A stretch of 15,285 bases of DNA from Flavobacteriaceae bacterium (GCA_031289875.1 JAITOO010000179.1:1-15285), one strand, 5' to 3'; positions 1 to 6,961 are shown, counted from the first letter of the stretch. Numbers and translations are program-made. The notes: a model not told the origin generated them from the letters alone.

Positions 1-48
1 TCGCTTCTTCAATTAATAAATCGTAAATTTGTAAAAAGTACGGCAAAA

Positions 49-396
49 ATGGAATCAGAAACAGTGATTTGGAAGAAAATAGAAGATTTTTTCAAGGAAA
101 AGTTTACGGACGGCGAAACGCCCGATTTAGATGCAATACTTTTCCTTATCGGCGTGCAGGAAGTTGGTTTGGGCTATCGGAAATACAAAAAAGATGACAA
201 AATGAATCTCTATCATGTAGCGGTCTGCCGATTGTTAGAACCTTACGGCTACTATCGTTTCGAGGGCTACGACAGCGACCGCTGGCCTCTCTATGAAATA
301 TCAGAAACTTTGCCCGACCTGAAACCAAACGAACAGACTTTATTAATGAAAAAAGCTATTATTCAATATTTTAAAGACGAAAAACTGCTGAAATAA
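49..396 (+). CDS. small conserved-looking protein of unknown function
   Basis: A 115-residue soluble acidic/basic mixed protein with no signal peptide or membrane segment. Its composition (many Lys, Glu, Tyr and Trp, with motifs such as ILFLIGVQE and LEPYGYYRF) looks like a genuine folded protein, and codon use matches the neighbours. I recall similar short hypothetical proteins in Bacteroidota but cannot name a function. The ATG at 49 gives a sensible start (MESETVIWKK), but the same frame stays open back to base 1, so a longer protein beginning outside the window is not excluded. There is no Shine-Dalgarno, which is normal here. It converges on atpG with a shared hairpin terminator between the two. 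No metal-binding or catalytic motif is visible. Confidence 0.75.
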   Translation: MESETVIWKKIEDFFKEKFTDGETPDLDAILFLIGVQEVGLGYRKYKKDDKMNLYHVAVCRLLEPYGYYRFEGYDSDRWPLYEISETLPDLKPNEQTLLMKKAIIQYFKDEKLLK

Positions 397-404
397 CGGG
401 GAAA

Positions 405-441
405 CAAAAAATCCCGACGAAAAATATCATCGGAATTTTTT
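405..441 (-). terminator. terminator of the ATP synthase cluster, possibly bidirectional
   Basis: Inverted repeat 412-420 / 427-435 with a 6-base loop. Read on the minus strand it pairs at all nine positions, using two or three G-U wobbles, and is followed by six T (411-406), so it fits a terminator after atpG. Read on the plus strand the stem has two mismatches but is followed by a T run at 436-441, so it may also end the 49-396 gene. Confidence 0.6.
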
Positions 442-488
442 GCAGCCTAATTTTGTCCATTAAGCCTGTATTATAATAAAGTTTAATT

Positions 489-1361
489 TTATCCTTCCAG
501 CGCCTGCGCACCGCTCACGATTTCTATCAACTCGCCTGTAATGGCTGCTTGTCGAGCTTTGTTGTAAGAAATGGTCAATTCTTGTGTCAATGTTTTGGCA
601 TTATCCGTCGCAGACTGCATTGCAGACATTCTCGCTCCGTGTTCAGCGGCGTGGGAATCTAAAATTGCTTTGAAGAACTGTGTTCTCAGCGTTTTTGGTA
701 TCAAATTCTTTAAAATCTGTTCTTTGGTCGGCTCAAAAATATAATCTGTCTGCACGCCCGAAGTCAAAGATTTCTTTTCAGGATTCAACTCTATCGGCAA
801 AAACGGCTCAACCTGCAACACCTGAACGATGACATTTTTGAAGTGGTTGTACACCAACTCCACTTTGTCATAGTCTCCCGAAGTGAATTTTTCTATTACT
901 TCATCGGCTATTTTGGCGGTATTTTCGTAGGTCGGAGCATTCCATAAATTGCTGTGATTTTTATATACAGGAACGATTTTGTCTAAAACGGCATAGGCTT
1001 TTTTTCCTATAGGCAGTATATCTACTTGCTTGTCTTTGTACTTATCTTCAAGCAAACTTTTCACGGCTTTGACTACGGAAGAGTTGAATGCTCCTGCCAA
1101 GCCTCTGTTGGAAGAGATGACTACCAATAAAACTTTTTCAACTTCTCCTTTTCTGACAAACTCCCCTCCCACTTCACTGTCCATTGAAGAACTGAGGTTA
1201 GAGAGCAATTCCTGCATTTTCTGAGAATACGGCAATAATCTTTGAATTGCATTTTGCGCTTTTTTCAGCTTTGCCGAAGCTACCATCATCATGGCGCTCG
1301 TAATCTGCCTTGTAGAGTTTACTGATGTAATTCTGTTTCGTATTTCTTTTAATGTAGCCAT
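489..1361 (-). CDS. atpG: F1Fo ATP synthase gamma subunit
   Basis: This is the central rotor shaft of F1. It turns inside the alpha3-beta3 ring and couples proton flow through the c-ring to ATP formation. The 290 residues match the usual family length. The N-terminal helix (MATLKEIRNRITSV, then TRQITSAMMMVASAKL) and the C-terminal helix (NKARQAAITGELIEIVSGA) are the conserved coiled-coil pair, and both ends are intact. It is the last gene of the cluster, starting 24 bases after the atpA stop and followed by a hairpin terminator. The usual next genes, atpD and atpC, are absent. No Shine-Dalgarno precedes the ATG. Confidence 0.97.
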   Translation of the reverse strand: MATLKEIRNRITSVNSTRQITSAMMMVASAKLKKAQNAIQRLLPYSQKMQELLSNLSSSMDSEVGGEFVRKGEVEKVLLVVISSNRGLAGAFNSSVVKAVKSLLEDKYKDKQVDILPIGKKAYAVLDKIVPVYKNHSNLWNAPTYENTAKIADEVIEKFTSGDYDKVELVYNHFKNVIVQVLQVEPFLPIELNPEKKSLTSGVQTDYIFEPTKEQILKNLIPKTLRTQFFKAILDSHAAEHGARMSAMQSATDNAKTLTQELTISYNKARQAAITGELIEIVSGAQALEG

Positions 1362-1385
1362 TTTCTATTCAATTGTTATTCTGTT

Positions 1386-2963
1386 TTAAGCGTAATTTTT
1401 CACTACATCTGCAATAATCCTGTTCAAAGTGTCTGTAATGCTGTCGTCTATTTTTCCTGCCCTAATTTCTTTTAATAAGTCCGTGTGTTTTGTTTTCAAA
1501 ATTTCTATCAAAGCAGCTTTGAAATTCAATATTTTGTTTACAGGCACCTCTTTCAACAGGTTTTGAGTTCCCGCATAGATTATGGCTACCTGTTCTTCTA
1601 CCGGCAGCGGCGAATTAATCGGCTGTTTCAAAATTTCCACATTTCTTTCCCCTTTGGCGATAACCGCAGCCGTTGCAGCATCTAAATCCGAGCCGAATTT
1701 TGCAAAGGCTTCCAACTCACGATATTGCGCTTGGTCAATTTTCAACGTTCCGGATACTTTTTTCATGGACTTAATCTGAGCCGCACCGCCCACTCGGGAC
1801 ACAGAGATACCTACGTTGATAGCCGGTTTCACGCCTGAGTTAAACAAGTCTGATTCTAAGAAAATTTGTCCGTCGGTAATGGAAATCACATTCGTCGGAA
1901 TGTAGGCTGATACGTCGCCTGCCTGCGTTTCGATAATCGGCAGGGCGGTTAATGAGCCTCCTCCTTTCACTCTTTTTTTCAGAGTTTCAGGTAAATCGTT
2001 CATGTTTGAAGCAACTTCGTCGTTGGCGATAATTTTTGCCGCTCTTTCGAGCAGACGGGAGTGCAGATAAAACACGTCGCCCGGATAGGCTTCACGTCCC
2101 GGAGGTCTTCTCAACAGCAGGGAAACCTCGCGGTAAGCAACTGCCTGCTTGGACAAGTCATCGTAAACAATCAAAGCGGGTCTTCCCGTGTCTCGGAAAA
2201 ACTCTCCGATAGAGGCTCCTGCGAAAGGCGCATATACTTGCATCGGTGCAGGGTCTGAGGCGTTAGCCGCTACTACGACGGTGTATGCCATTGCTCCTTT
2301 GTCTTCGAGTATTTTTACGGTTTGGGCAACGGTTGAGGCTTTTTGTGCAATGGCAACATAGATGCAATATACAGGTTCGCCTTTGTCGTAAAATTCTCTC
2401 TGGTTAAGGATGGTATCTATGGCAACGGTGGATTTTCCTGTCTGGCGGTCGCCGATAATCAATTCGCGCTGTCCTCTTCCGATAGGAATCATGGAATCAA
2501 TGGCAACGATACCGGTTTGTAGCGGTTCGCTTACGGGCTGGCGGAAAATTACGCCCGGCGCTTTTCTTTCCAAAGGCATTTCTATTAATTCTCCGATGAT
2601 GGGTCCTTTTCCGTCGATAGGAATACCCAAAGTATCTACGACTCTTCCTATCATTCCTTCGCCGACGTTGATGGAGGCAATCAGTCCTGTTCTTTTAACG
2701 ATGTCGCCTTCTTTGATTCCGCTGGATTTGCCGAACAGCATCACTCCGACGTTGTCTTCTTCGAGGTTTTGCACCATTCCTTCAAGACCGTTGGCAAAGC
2801 GCACCAACTCGCCTTGCTCGGCACTGGCGAGACCGTAAATGCGGGCTATGCCGTCTCCGACTTGCAAGACTGTTCCTATTTCGTCTAAGGAAATATTTTC
2901 ATCAAAATTTGATAATTGCTGTTTTAAGATTGCAGAAACTTCTGCGGGTTTTATGTCTGCCAT
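1386..2963 (-). CDS. atpA: F1Fo ATP synthase alpha subunit
   Basis: Non-catalytic nucleotide-binding subunit of the F1 hexamer. It has 525 residues, slightly longer than the approximately 513 of E. coli. The Walker A motif GDRQTGKS is at residues 171-178, the Walker B-like stretch ALIVYDD at 263-269, and the arginine finger in [10 protein letters not shown] at R390. The segment [20 protein letters not shown] (285-304) is a signature of the alpha family. Around residues 313-336, between ERAAK and [10 protein letters not shown], there is a short insertion relative to E. coli; I recall this as usual in Bacteroidota. It lies 34 bases after atpH and 24 before atpG. The catalytic partner beta is not encoded in this window. 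Confidence 0.98.
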   Translation of the reverse strand: MADIKPAEVSAILKQQLSNFDENISLDEIGTVLQVGDGIARIYGLASAEQGELVRFANGLEGMVQNLEEDNVGVMLFGKSSGIKEGDIVKRTGLIASINVGEGMIGRVVDTLGIPIDGKGPIIGELIEMPLERKAPGVIFRQPVSEPLQTGIVAIDSMIPIGRGQRELIIGDRQTGKSTVAIDTILNQREFYDKGEPVYCIYVAIAQKASTVAQTVKILEDKGAMAYTVVVAANASDPAPMQVYAPFAGASIGEFFRDTGRPALIVYDDLSKQAVAYREVSLLLRRPPGREAYPGDVFYLHSRLLERAAKIIANDEVASNMNDLPETLKKRVKGGGSLTALPIIETQAGDVSAYIPTNVISITDGQIFLESDLFNSGVKPAINVGISVSRVGGAAQIKSMKKVSGTLKIDQAQYRELEAFAKFGSDLDAATAAVIAKGERNVEILKQPINSPLPVEEQVAIIYAGTQNLLKEVPVNKILNFKAALIEILKTKHTDLLKEIRAGKIDDSITDTLNRIIADVVKNYA

Positions 2964-2997
2964 GATGTTATTTTTTAAGTAATGAAAGTATTATGGT

Positions 2998-3540
2998 TTA
3001 GAATACTTTTTCTTCTAATTTTTTCTTGATATTATTGAGTTTATTTTTAACGCTTGCATCAACTTGCTCATCGCCTACACGGAGTATATAGCCACCGATA
3101 ATAGTCTCATCTACTGCATTTTTCACAATCGCTTTTTGGGCGTTGATGTGGCTATTGGTAGTCAAAATTCCCGAAATTATATCTTTGTCCAAAGGAATTG
3201 CCGACACGATGCTGACTCTTTGTATGCCATTATAATCGTCATAGATATGCAGCACCTGATTGGCTATTCCGAGCAGTTCAATTTCTCGGTGGTGTCTGAA
3301 CACGATAGTGATGAAATGCTGCGATGTTTGGGAAAAAGATTTAAACATTTCACAAGCGATTTGAATCTTTTTCTTGGTTTCTATGATGGGAGATTTGAGG
3401 AACAACTGCAATTCTCTGCTTTCCTTAATGATTTTCAGCAAAGACTGCATATCTGCCACTACCGCGCTTTCTTCTTTCACGGATTGGGCATATCCCCACA
3501 AACCTTCGGCGTATCTTCTTGCTACTCTTACGTTTGGCAT
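2998..3540 (-). CDS. atpH: F1Fo ATP synthase delta subunit
   Basis: Delta (OSCP) caps the top of F1 and joins it to the peripheral b-subunit stalk. The 180 residues agree with the family's typical length of about 177-185. Seen directly: an all-helical N-terminal half beginning VARRYAEGLWGYAQ, which carries the family's ARRYAxAL-like start, and a C-terminal domain with the conserved GGYILRVGDEQVDASV (148-163), the region that contacts the b subunits. Only one base separates the atpF stop (3542-3544) from this ATG (3538-3540), so translation is probably coupled. It is a diverged family in sequence, but its position between b and alpha makes the call firm. Confidence 0.95.
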   Translation of the reverse strand: MPNVRVARRYAEGLWGYAQSVKEESAVVADMQSLLKIIKESRELQLFLKSPIIETKKKIQIACEMFKSFSQTSQHFITIVFRHHREIELLGIANQVLHIYDDYNGIQRVSIVSAIPLDKDIISGILTTNSHINAQKAIVKNAVDETIIGGYILRVGDEQVDASVKNKLNNIKKKLEEKVF

Positions 3541-3541
3541 T

Positions 3542-4036
3542 TTAGTTTAGTTTTGCTTGATTGACCAGTGTTTCTATCAATTTTTTCTGTTCTTCGGTTG
3601 AAGACAATTCTTTTTGGAGAATTTTCTTTGCTATGCCGATAGATAAATTCGCCATTTCACTCTTAATCTGATTGATAGCGGTAACTTTTTCTGCATTGAT
3701 ACTTTCTCTTGCCGATTGGATAATCTTGTTTCCTTCTTCAATTGCCGCTTCTTTGGCATCGCCGACAATCTTATCCTTTATTTCTCTGGCTTCCTTTAAG
3801 ATAGACTCTCTTTCCGCTCTTGCTTCGCGCAGAATCTGTTCGTTTTCGGAAGTCAGTTTTGCCATTTCCTCGCGGGCGTTTTTGGCTTCGTCCAATGATT
3901 TTTGAATTGCTTCTTCCCGCTCATGCAGCCCATTTATAATGGGTTTCCAAGCAAATTTTGCTAAGATGAATAACAAAACAAAGAATGAAATCGTCATCCA
4001 TACTACTAAACCTATATCCGGAGTTAATAAATCCAT
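3542..4036 (-). CDS. atpF: F1Fo ATP synthase b subunit
   Basis: Peripheral stalk (stator) subunit that holds F1 against rotation. The 164 residues show the standard plan. A single membrane helix at about residues 8-27 (GLVVWMTISFFVLLFILAKF) is followed by the conserved AWKPI turn and then a long charged coiled coil rich in Glu, Lys and Ala (about 35-160). There is only one b gene, so the stalk is probably a homodimer. It sits one base before atpH. Upstream there is an unusually long gap for this cluster (110 bases to atpE), containing a stem-loop and a tandem 12-base repeat that are listed separately. Confidence 0.96.
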   Translation of the reverse strand: MDLLTPDIGLVVWMTISFFVLLFILAKFAWKPIINGLHEREEAIQKSLDEAKNAREEMAKLTSENEQILREARAERESILKEAREIKDKIVGDAKEAAIEEGNKIIQSARESINAEKVTAINQIKSEMANLSIGIAKKILQKELSSTEEQKKLIETLVNQAKLN

Positions 4037-4052
4037 AAAATTTCTTTTATTT

Positions 4053-4078
4053 TTTCGTTATTTTAATTTCGTTATTTT
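4053..4078. repeat. tandem 12-base direct repeat upstream of atpF
   Basis: The 12-mer TTTCGTTATTTT occurs at 4053-4064 and again at 4067-4078, separated by AA, in the leader 17-42 bases before the atpF start. In mRNA sense it reads AAAATAACGAAA twice. It may be simple low-complexity AT sequence or part of the atpF ribosome-loading region. No function is proven. Confidence 0.5.
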
Positions 4079-4095
4079 TCAATTTTTTAAAAGAA

Positions 4096-4148
4096 AACCC
4101 GAAAAAACCAACCGTTACTTTCAGGTTTTCTGTGGTTTTTCTTCGGTT
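4096..4148 (-). promoter_or_regulatory. stem-loop in the atpE-atpF intergenic region
   Basis: An 8-bp perfect stem (4103-4110 with 4133-4140, AAAAACCA/TGGTTTTT) extends imperfectly outward to about 4096 and 4148. It encloses a 22-base loop and begins at the atpE stop codon. On the transcribed minus strand the 3' arm runs into T-rich sequence. It could be an attenuator or a 3'-end stabiliser that raises c-subunit mRNA over the downstream genes. The fold is seen; the role is inferred. Confidence 0.45.
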
Positions 4149-4350
4149 ATGAAATCAAAGCTACAACGATTGCAAACAATGCGATTGCTTCAATCAACGC
4201 AGCGAAAATCAAACCGGAAGATTGGATTTTTCCGTGAGCTTCGGGTTGTCTTGCGATGGCTTCCATAGCTTTACCGCCAATCAAACCGATGCCGAGTCCT
4301 GCTCCAATCGCAGCCAATCCTGCTCCTACTACTGAAATACTTCCTACCAT
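4147..4350 (-). CDS. atpE: F1Fo ATP synthase c subunit (rotor ring)
   Basis: Membrane proteolipid that forms the rotating ring and carries ions on a carboxylate. The 67 residues form a two-helix hairpin. Helix 1 contains the glycine-rich packing motif GAGLGIGLIGG (16-26), then the polar loop ARQPE (33-37), then helix 2 with the essential acid at E54 in ALIEAIALFAIV. The Na+-site residues known from Ilyobacter-type c subunits (Gln in helix 1; Ser and Thr flanking the Glu) are absent: the flanks are I and A. A proton-driven enzyme is therefore the inference. It is placed between a and b as usual. The stop codon lies in a stem-loop that may set its expression relative to the downstream subunits. 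Confidence 0.97.
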   Translation of the reverse strand: MVGSISVVGAGLAAIGAGLGIGLIGGKAMEAIARQPEAHGKIQSSGLIFAALIEAIALFAIVVALIS

Positions 4351-4394
4351 AATTGAATTTTTAATTTTTATTAAATTAGTTAATATCTTAATTT

Positions 4395-5477
4395 TTAATG
4401 TTCTTCTCCATGTCCCTCGTCTGTTGCCATTCCGAAATACAGAGATGACAGCATTGTAAAAATATACGCCTGCAAAGCGGTTACCAAAATTTCTATCAAA
4501 CTGATGAATACCACAAAGATTATCGAAACAGGCGCAACCAAATAGGTTTTGAAAATAAATATCATAGAAACCAAACTCAGCACGATAACGTGTCCTGCCG
4601 TGATGTTGGCGAAAAGTCGTATCATCAGTGAAAACGGTTTGGTAAACAGCCCGATAAATTCAATCGGCGCCAAGACGATTTTCATCGGAACAGGCACGCC
4701 CGGCGTCCAAAATATATGTTTCCAATAATTGGCATTACTGCTGAACTGTGTGATTATAAAAGTAATCAGAGCCAATGTCATCGTGAATGCGATGTTTCCC
4801 GACAAGTTCGCTCCGAACGGAAAAAACGGCACCAATCCGAATAAATTGACCAGCCAAATGAAGAAAAATACGGTCAATAAATACGGCATGAACTTTTTGT
4901 ATTTTTTCTTACCGATGGTCGGAATGGCAATATCATCTCTGACGAAAACCACCAAAAATTCAAAAACGGAGGCTACGCCTTTCGGCACGCCGTTATATTT
5001 CTTTGATTTATAGAACCTTCCCGCACTTACAGCCAATATGGCGAGTATGGCAAAAGCCAGCCACAGCGTAAATACATTTTTGGTTATGGAAAAATCCCAT
5101 GGTCGGGTGTTGTTCGGGTGGTCTTTCTCCATCTTTATAAAAGAACCTTCTGCATTGGCAGACGAACTTGCATAGTAAATTTTCTCATGATACTTGATGA
5201 AGTTTTGTCCGTCTTTTTCGACTATTTTTTTGGCGGAATCGTCTCCCTCAAATGCTTTGGAAGAGAAAATTACCAAGCCTTTGTCCGTCCAAAGGATAAT
5301 CGGAAGATACAAAATATGCTCTTCTCCAAAAATTTCGAACTCGTGTGCATCTTTCACATGGTGCATTGCGAGTTCCGTAGGGTTGAATTTTCCAATTTCT
5401 TCTTCTGTCTTTTCATTGGCAAAACCCAAACTGACAGTGGAAAACAAGGCAATAATACTATAAATAAATCTTTTCAT
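4395..5477 (-). CDS. atpB: F1Fo ATP synthase a subunit with long N-terminal extension
   Basis: Stator channel subunit that delivers protons to the c-ring. The ATG at 5477 gives 360 residues. It begins with a signal peptide (MKRFIYSIIALF, likely cut after GFA) and about 110 hydrophilic residues before the first channel helix. This is far longer than E. coli a (about 270), and as I recall it is common in Bacteroidota. The essential arginine is in KPFSLMIRLFANITAGH (R287), and the C-terminal LQAYIFTMLSSLYF matches the family's last helix. The frame also opens at a TTG at 5504, but that codon lies inside the -7 promoter element, so it cannot be the start. The ATG at 5477 has AAGGAG six bases upstream, which is rare for this phylum. 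The C-terminus ends in a His/Glu-rich tail (GHGEEH). Confidence 0.96.
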   Translation of the reverse strand: MKRFIYSIIALFSTVSLGFANEKTEEEIGKFNPTELAMHHVKDAHEFEIFGEEHILYLPIILWTDKGLVIFSSKAFEGDDSAKKIVEKDGQNFIKYHEKIYYASSSANAEGSFIKMEKDHPNNTRPWDFSITKNVFTLWLAFAILAILAVSAGRFYKSKKYNGVPKGVASVFEFLVVFVRDDIAIPTIGKKKYKKFMPYLLTVFFFIWLVNLFGLVPFFPFGANLSGNIAFTMTLALITFIITQFSSNANYWKHIFWTPGVPVPMKIVLAPIEFIGLFTKPFSLMIRLFANITAGHVIVLSLVSMIFIFKTYLVAPVSIIFVVFISLIEILVTALQAYIFTMLSSLYFGMATDEGHGEEH

Positions 5478-5483
5478 AAGATA

Positions 5484-5489
5484 CTCCTT
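5484..5489 (-). promoter_or_regulatory. strong Shine-Dalgarno of atpB
   Basis: On the minus strand AAGGAG is followed by six bases (TATCTT) and then the ATG at 5477. No other gene start I checked in the window has a comparable match, which makes this site notable and fixes the atpB start. Confidence 0.7.
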
Positions 5490-5501
5490 ACATGAGGTAT
5501 G

Positions 5502-5532
5502 CAAATCTAATCAAAATTTATAAAAAACCAAA
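5502..5532 (-). promoter_or_regulatory. Bacteroidota-type promoter of atpB
   Basis: Minus strand: TTTG (5532-5529), exactly 19 bases, then TAGATTTG (5509-5502). This is a full match to the TTTG-N19-TAnnTTTG consensus of the Bacteroidota primary sigma factor. Transcription would begin near 5493-5498, giving a leader of about 15-22 bases before the atpB ATG. It lies in the 68-base gap between the AtpI-like gene and atpB, so the structural subunits can be expressed independently of the two assembly genes. Confidence 0.75.
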
Positions 5533-5545
5533 GAAAGAAACAAAA

Positions 5546-5923
5546 TTATCTATTTTTTTTTTCTTTTTCTTCATATTTTATTGATTTCAAAATAAATACA
5601 ATTTCAAGAAAAAGCAGTATAAAGTAAGTAATCAAACAAAAAACTACAATTTCTTTAAAAATCGGGCGATTTTTTAGCGCAAAAAAGAGCAGGAAAATGT
5701 TCTTCAATATCGTGAAAAACAGATATACGATTAAAAATTTTACGACTCCCGAATGAAACGAAACATACACCCCGAAAAACACAAATAAAGATGCCAAAGC
5801 AATGATTTCGTAGGAAATCAAAACGGAGCGGGAGGCGTGTACTCCAAAAAAATCCAAACCAAAAAAAACGGCGGCATACAATATTATATTAAGAAGCACA
5901 TACTGCACAACCGGATTTTTCAT
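5546..5923 (-). CDS. AtpI-like four-helix membrane protein
   Basis: A very hydrophobic 125-residue protein with four predicted membrane helices (about residues 6-24, 34-54, 59-82 and 88-112) and a basic, charged C-terminus (KSIKYEEKEKKNR). Position and topology match the AtpI-type accessory protein commonly encoded just before atpB. In other bacteria AtpI helps c-ring assembly or moves Mg2+/Ca2+ with AtpZ. The sequence has no strict motif I can point to, so the functional call rests on context. Its ATG overlaps the stop of the preceding AtpZ-like gene (ATGA at 5923-5920), which indicates translational coupling. Codon content is extremely AT-rich, as expected for a run of Phe, Ile and Leu. Confidence 0.7.
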   Translation of the reverse strand: MKNPVVQYVLLNIILYAAVFFGLDFFGVHASRSVLISYEIIALASLFVFFGVYVSFHSGVVKFLIVYLFFTILKNIFLLFFALKNRPIFKEIVVFCLITYFILLFLEIVFILKSIKYEEKEKKNR

Positions 5924-6135
5924 CTTCCGCTACTCTTATTAGTTATTTGTTTGATAAATAAATACATAGCTCCGCTAATACCGATAAGCGAAAACACGAG
6001 CGTTCCGTAAGGTGCAACGGCAGGAAATTTCTTGTCTATAAACCAGCCTATCCCTGCGAAAATCAATATGGTAATGATAAACTGCATCACCAAACTTGAA
6101 TAAAAAGCGTAATCTTTCATAAGTACATTTAACAT
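5920..6135 (-). CDS. atpZ: AtpZ/AtpI-family small membrane protein
   Basis: A 71-residue protein with two hydrophobic helices (about 13-31 and 43-62) joined by a short loop holding GWFIDKKFPAVAPYG. This resembles the PF09527 (putative F0F1-ATPase gene 1, AtpZ) pattern of a YxxxG/GxxxDxxF hairpin. It is the first gene of the cluster. In other bacteria AtpZ associates with AtpI and contributes to ion transport or assembly of the synthase. Two ATGs are possible, 6135 and 6120 (MKDYAFYSS). The second would fit if transcription starts near 6132-6136. Only a weak promoter-like GATATTTG (6147-6140, no -33 box) lies upstream. The end overlaps the next gene by four bases. Confidence 0.72.
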   Translation of the reverse strand: MLNVLMKDYAFYSSLVMQFIITILIFAGIGWFIDKKFPAVAPYGTLVFSLIGISGAMYLFIKQITNKSSGR

Positions 6136-6207
6136 TATGCAAATATCTGTAAAATAAAAACGATTTTTTAAGTTTCCTCAAAATTTTATTGTACCTGATG
6201 AAAAAAA

Positions 6208-6238
6208 TTTGCAACATCAAAAGAATTACGTAAATTTG
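6208..6238 (+). promoter_or_regulatory. Bacteroidota-type promoter of yceD-rpmF
   Basis: TTTG at 6208-6211, exactly 19 bases, then TAAATTTG at 6231-6238: a full match to the TTTG-N19-TAnnTTTG consensus. Transcription would start near 6243-6247, only about 3-7 bases before the ATG at 6250, so the mRNA would be almost leaderless. It lies in the 114-base divergent gap between yceD and atpZ. Confidence 0.75.
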
Positions 6239-6249
6239 CAGTCCATTTT

Positions 6250-6723
6250 ATGGAAAAATTACAACATTACGACTTGTCATTCTCAGGGTTGACGTTGGGG
6301 AAACACAGATTTGAGTTCGATATTGACCGGAAGTTTTTTGACTTGTTTGATTTTAACCAAGAGTTCGCCAATCCCAAAATCAAGGCGGAAATAATGCTGA
6401 ACAAGCATTCTTCATTCTTGGAACTGAGCATGGAAACCAGCGGAACAGTTTCGCTCATCTGCGACATTTCCGAAGTGGAATTTGAACAGCCCGTGCAAAA
6501 CAAAATCGAACTGTTAGTCAAGTCCGGAGAAGAATTTGACGACTCCGACGAAGAGGTTCTCGTACTTCCTTTCGGCTCGCACAGTGTGAACGTTGCTCAA
6601 TTAATTTTTGAAAGCGTAATTATTTCCATACCGATGAAGCATATTCACCCGAAATACCAAAATGGTTATCACGATGAATATACCGATTTGATAGAAAAAT
6701 ACAGTCCAACGGACGACAAATAA
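6250..6723 (+). CDS. yceD: YceD/DUF177 family protein, rRNA/L32 partner
   Basis: A 157-residue soluble protein of the DUF177 (PF02620) family. The family is linked to 23S rRNA accumulation and is nearly always encoded directly upstream of rpmF. Seen in the sequence: a central SLICDISEVEFEQPV (about residues 68-82), equivalent to the conserved Cys-containing RCLxPV-type strand; an acidic loop EEFDDSDEEVLVLPFG; and a C-terminal basic segment with PMKHIHPKYQNGYHDE. The family's usual C-terminal NPF..L is not obvious. The start is supported by a consensus promoter ending 12 bases before the ATG. rpmF follows after 37 bases, making the classical yceD-rpmF pair. Confidence 0.88.
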   Translation: MEKLQHYDLSFSGLTLGKHRFEFDIDRKFFDLFDFNQEFANPKIKAEIMLNKHSSFLELSMETSGTVSLICDISEVEFEQPVQNKIELLVKSGEEFDDSDEEVLVLPFGSHSVNVAQLIFESVIISIPMKHIHPKYQNGYHDEYTDLIEKYSPTDDK

Positions 6724-6760
6724 AGAAATTGAATAAAAATATTTTGTAAGTTAAAAAATT

Positions 6761-6961
6761 ATGGCACATCCTAAAAGACGGCAGTCTTCCACTAAAAGAG
6801 ATAAACGAAGAACTCACTACAAGGCAGAAGTTCCTCAGTTGGCAAAATGTTCCGCTACAGGAGAATTACACCTCTACCACAGAGCCCACTGGCACGAAAA
6901 CAAACTCTATTACAGAGGAAAAGTGGTGCTGGAAAAAGAAATCGACACAGTCGAAGAATAA
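6761..6961 (+). CDS. rpmF: 50S ribosomal protein L32
   Basis: A 66-residue basic protein of the large ribosomal subunit. The N-terminus [20 protein letters not shown] is the hallmark of bL32. The middle ([18 protein letters not shown]) keeps one Cys where zinc-binding forms have CxxC pairs, so this is a zinc-free (C-) variant like that of E. coli. The C-terminus [12 protein letters not shown] is family-typical. It is cotranscribed with yceD and ends 28 bases before a terminator hairpin. The plsX-fabH genes that often follow rpmF in other bacteria are not here. Confidence 0.97.
   Translation: MAHPKRRQSSTKRDKRRTHYKAEVPQLAKCSATGELHLYHRAHWHENKLYYRGKVVLEKEIDTVEE

Noticed and set aside
2410..2838. 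142-codon plus-strand open frame opposite atpA
   Set aside because: It lies wholly antisense inside a strongly conserved gene, and the Pro/Ser/Met-rich translation looks like the reverse frame of atpA with no recognisable domain.
3064..3564. 166-codon plus-strand open frame opposite atpH
   Set aside because: It is antisense to a certain gene with no domain, no promoter and an unnatural composition; a chance frame.
5118..5495. 125-codon plus-strand open frame opposite the atpB N-terminus
   Set aside because: It is antisense to a well-supported signal peptide and extension, and the translation is low-complexity Phe/Lys-rich.
5478..5504. Nine-residue N-terminal extension of atpB from a TTG start
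   Set aside because: The TTG is part of the -7 promoter box, and the ATG at 5477 has a strong Shine-Dalgarno and starts a clean signal peptide.
6140..6147. GATATTTG as a promoter -7 box for atpZ
   Set aside because: One consensus base is wrong and no TTTG lies 17-23 bases upstream; mentioned only as a weak candidate.
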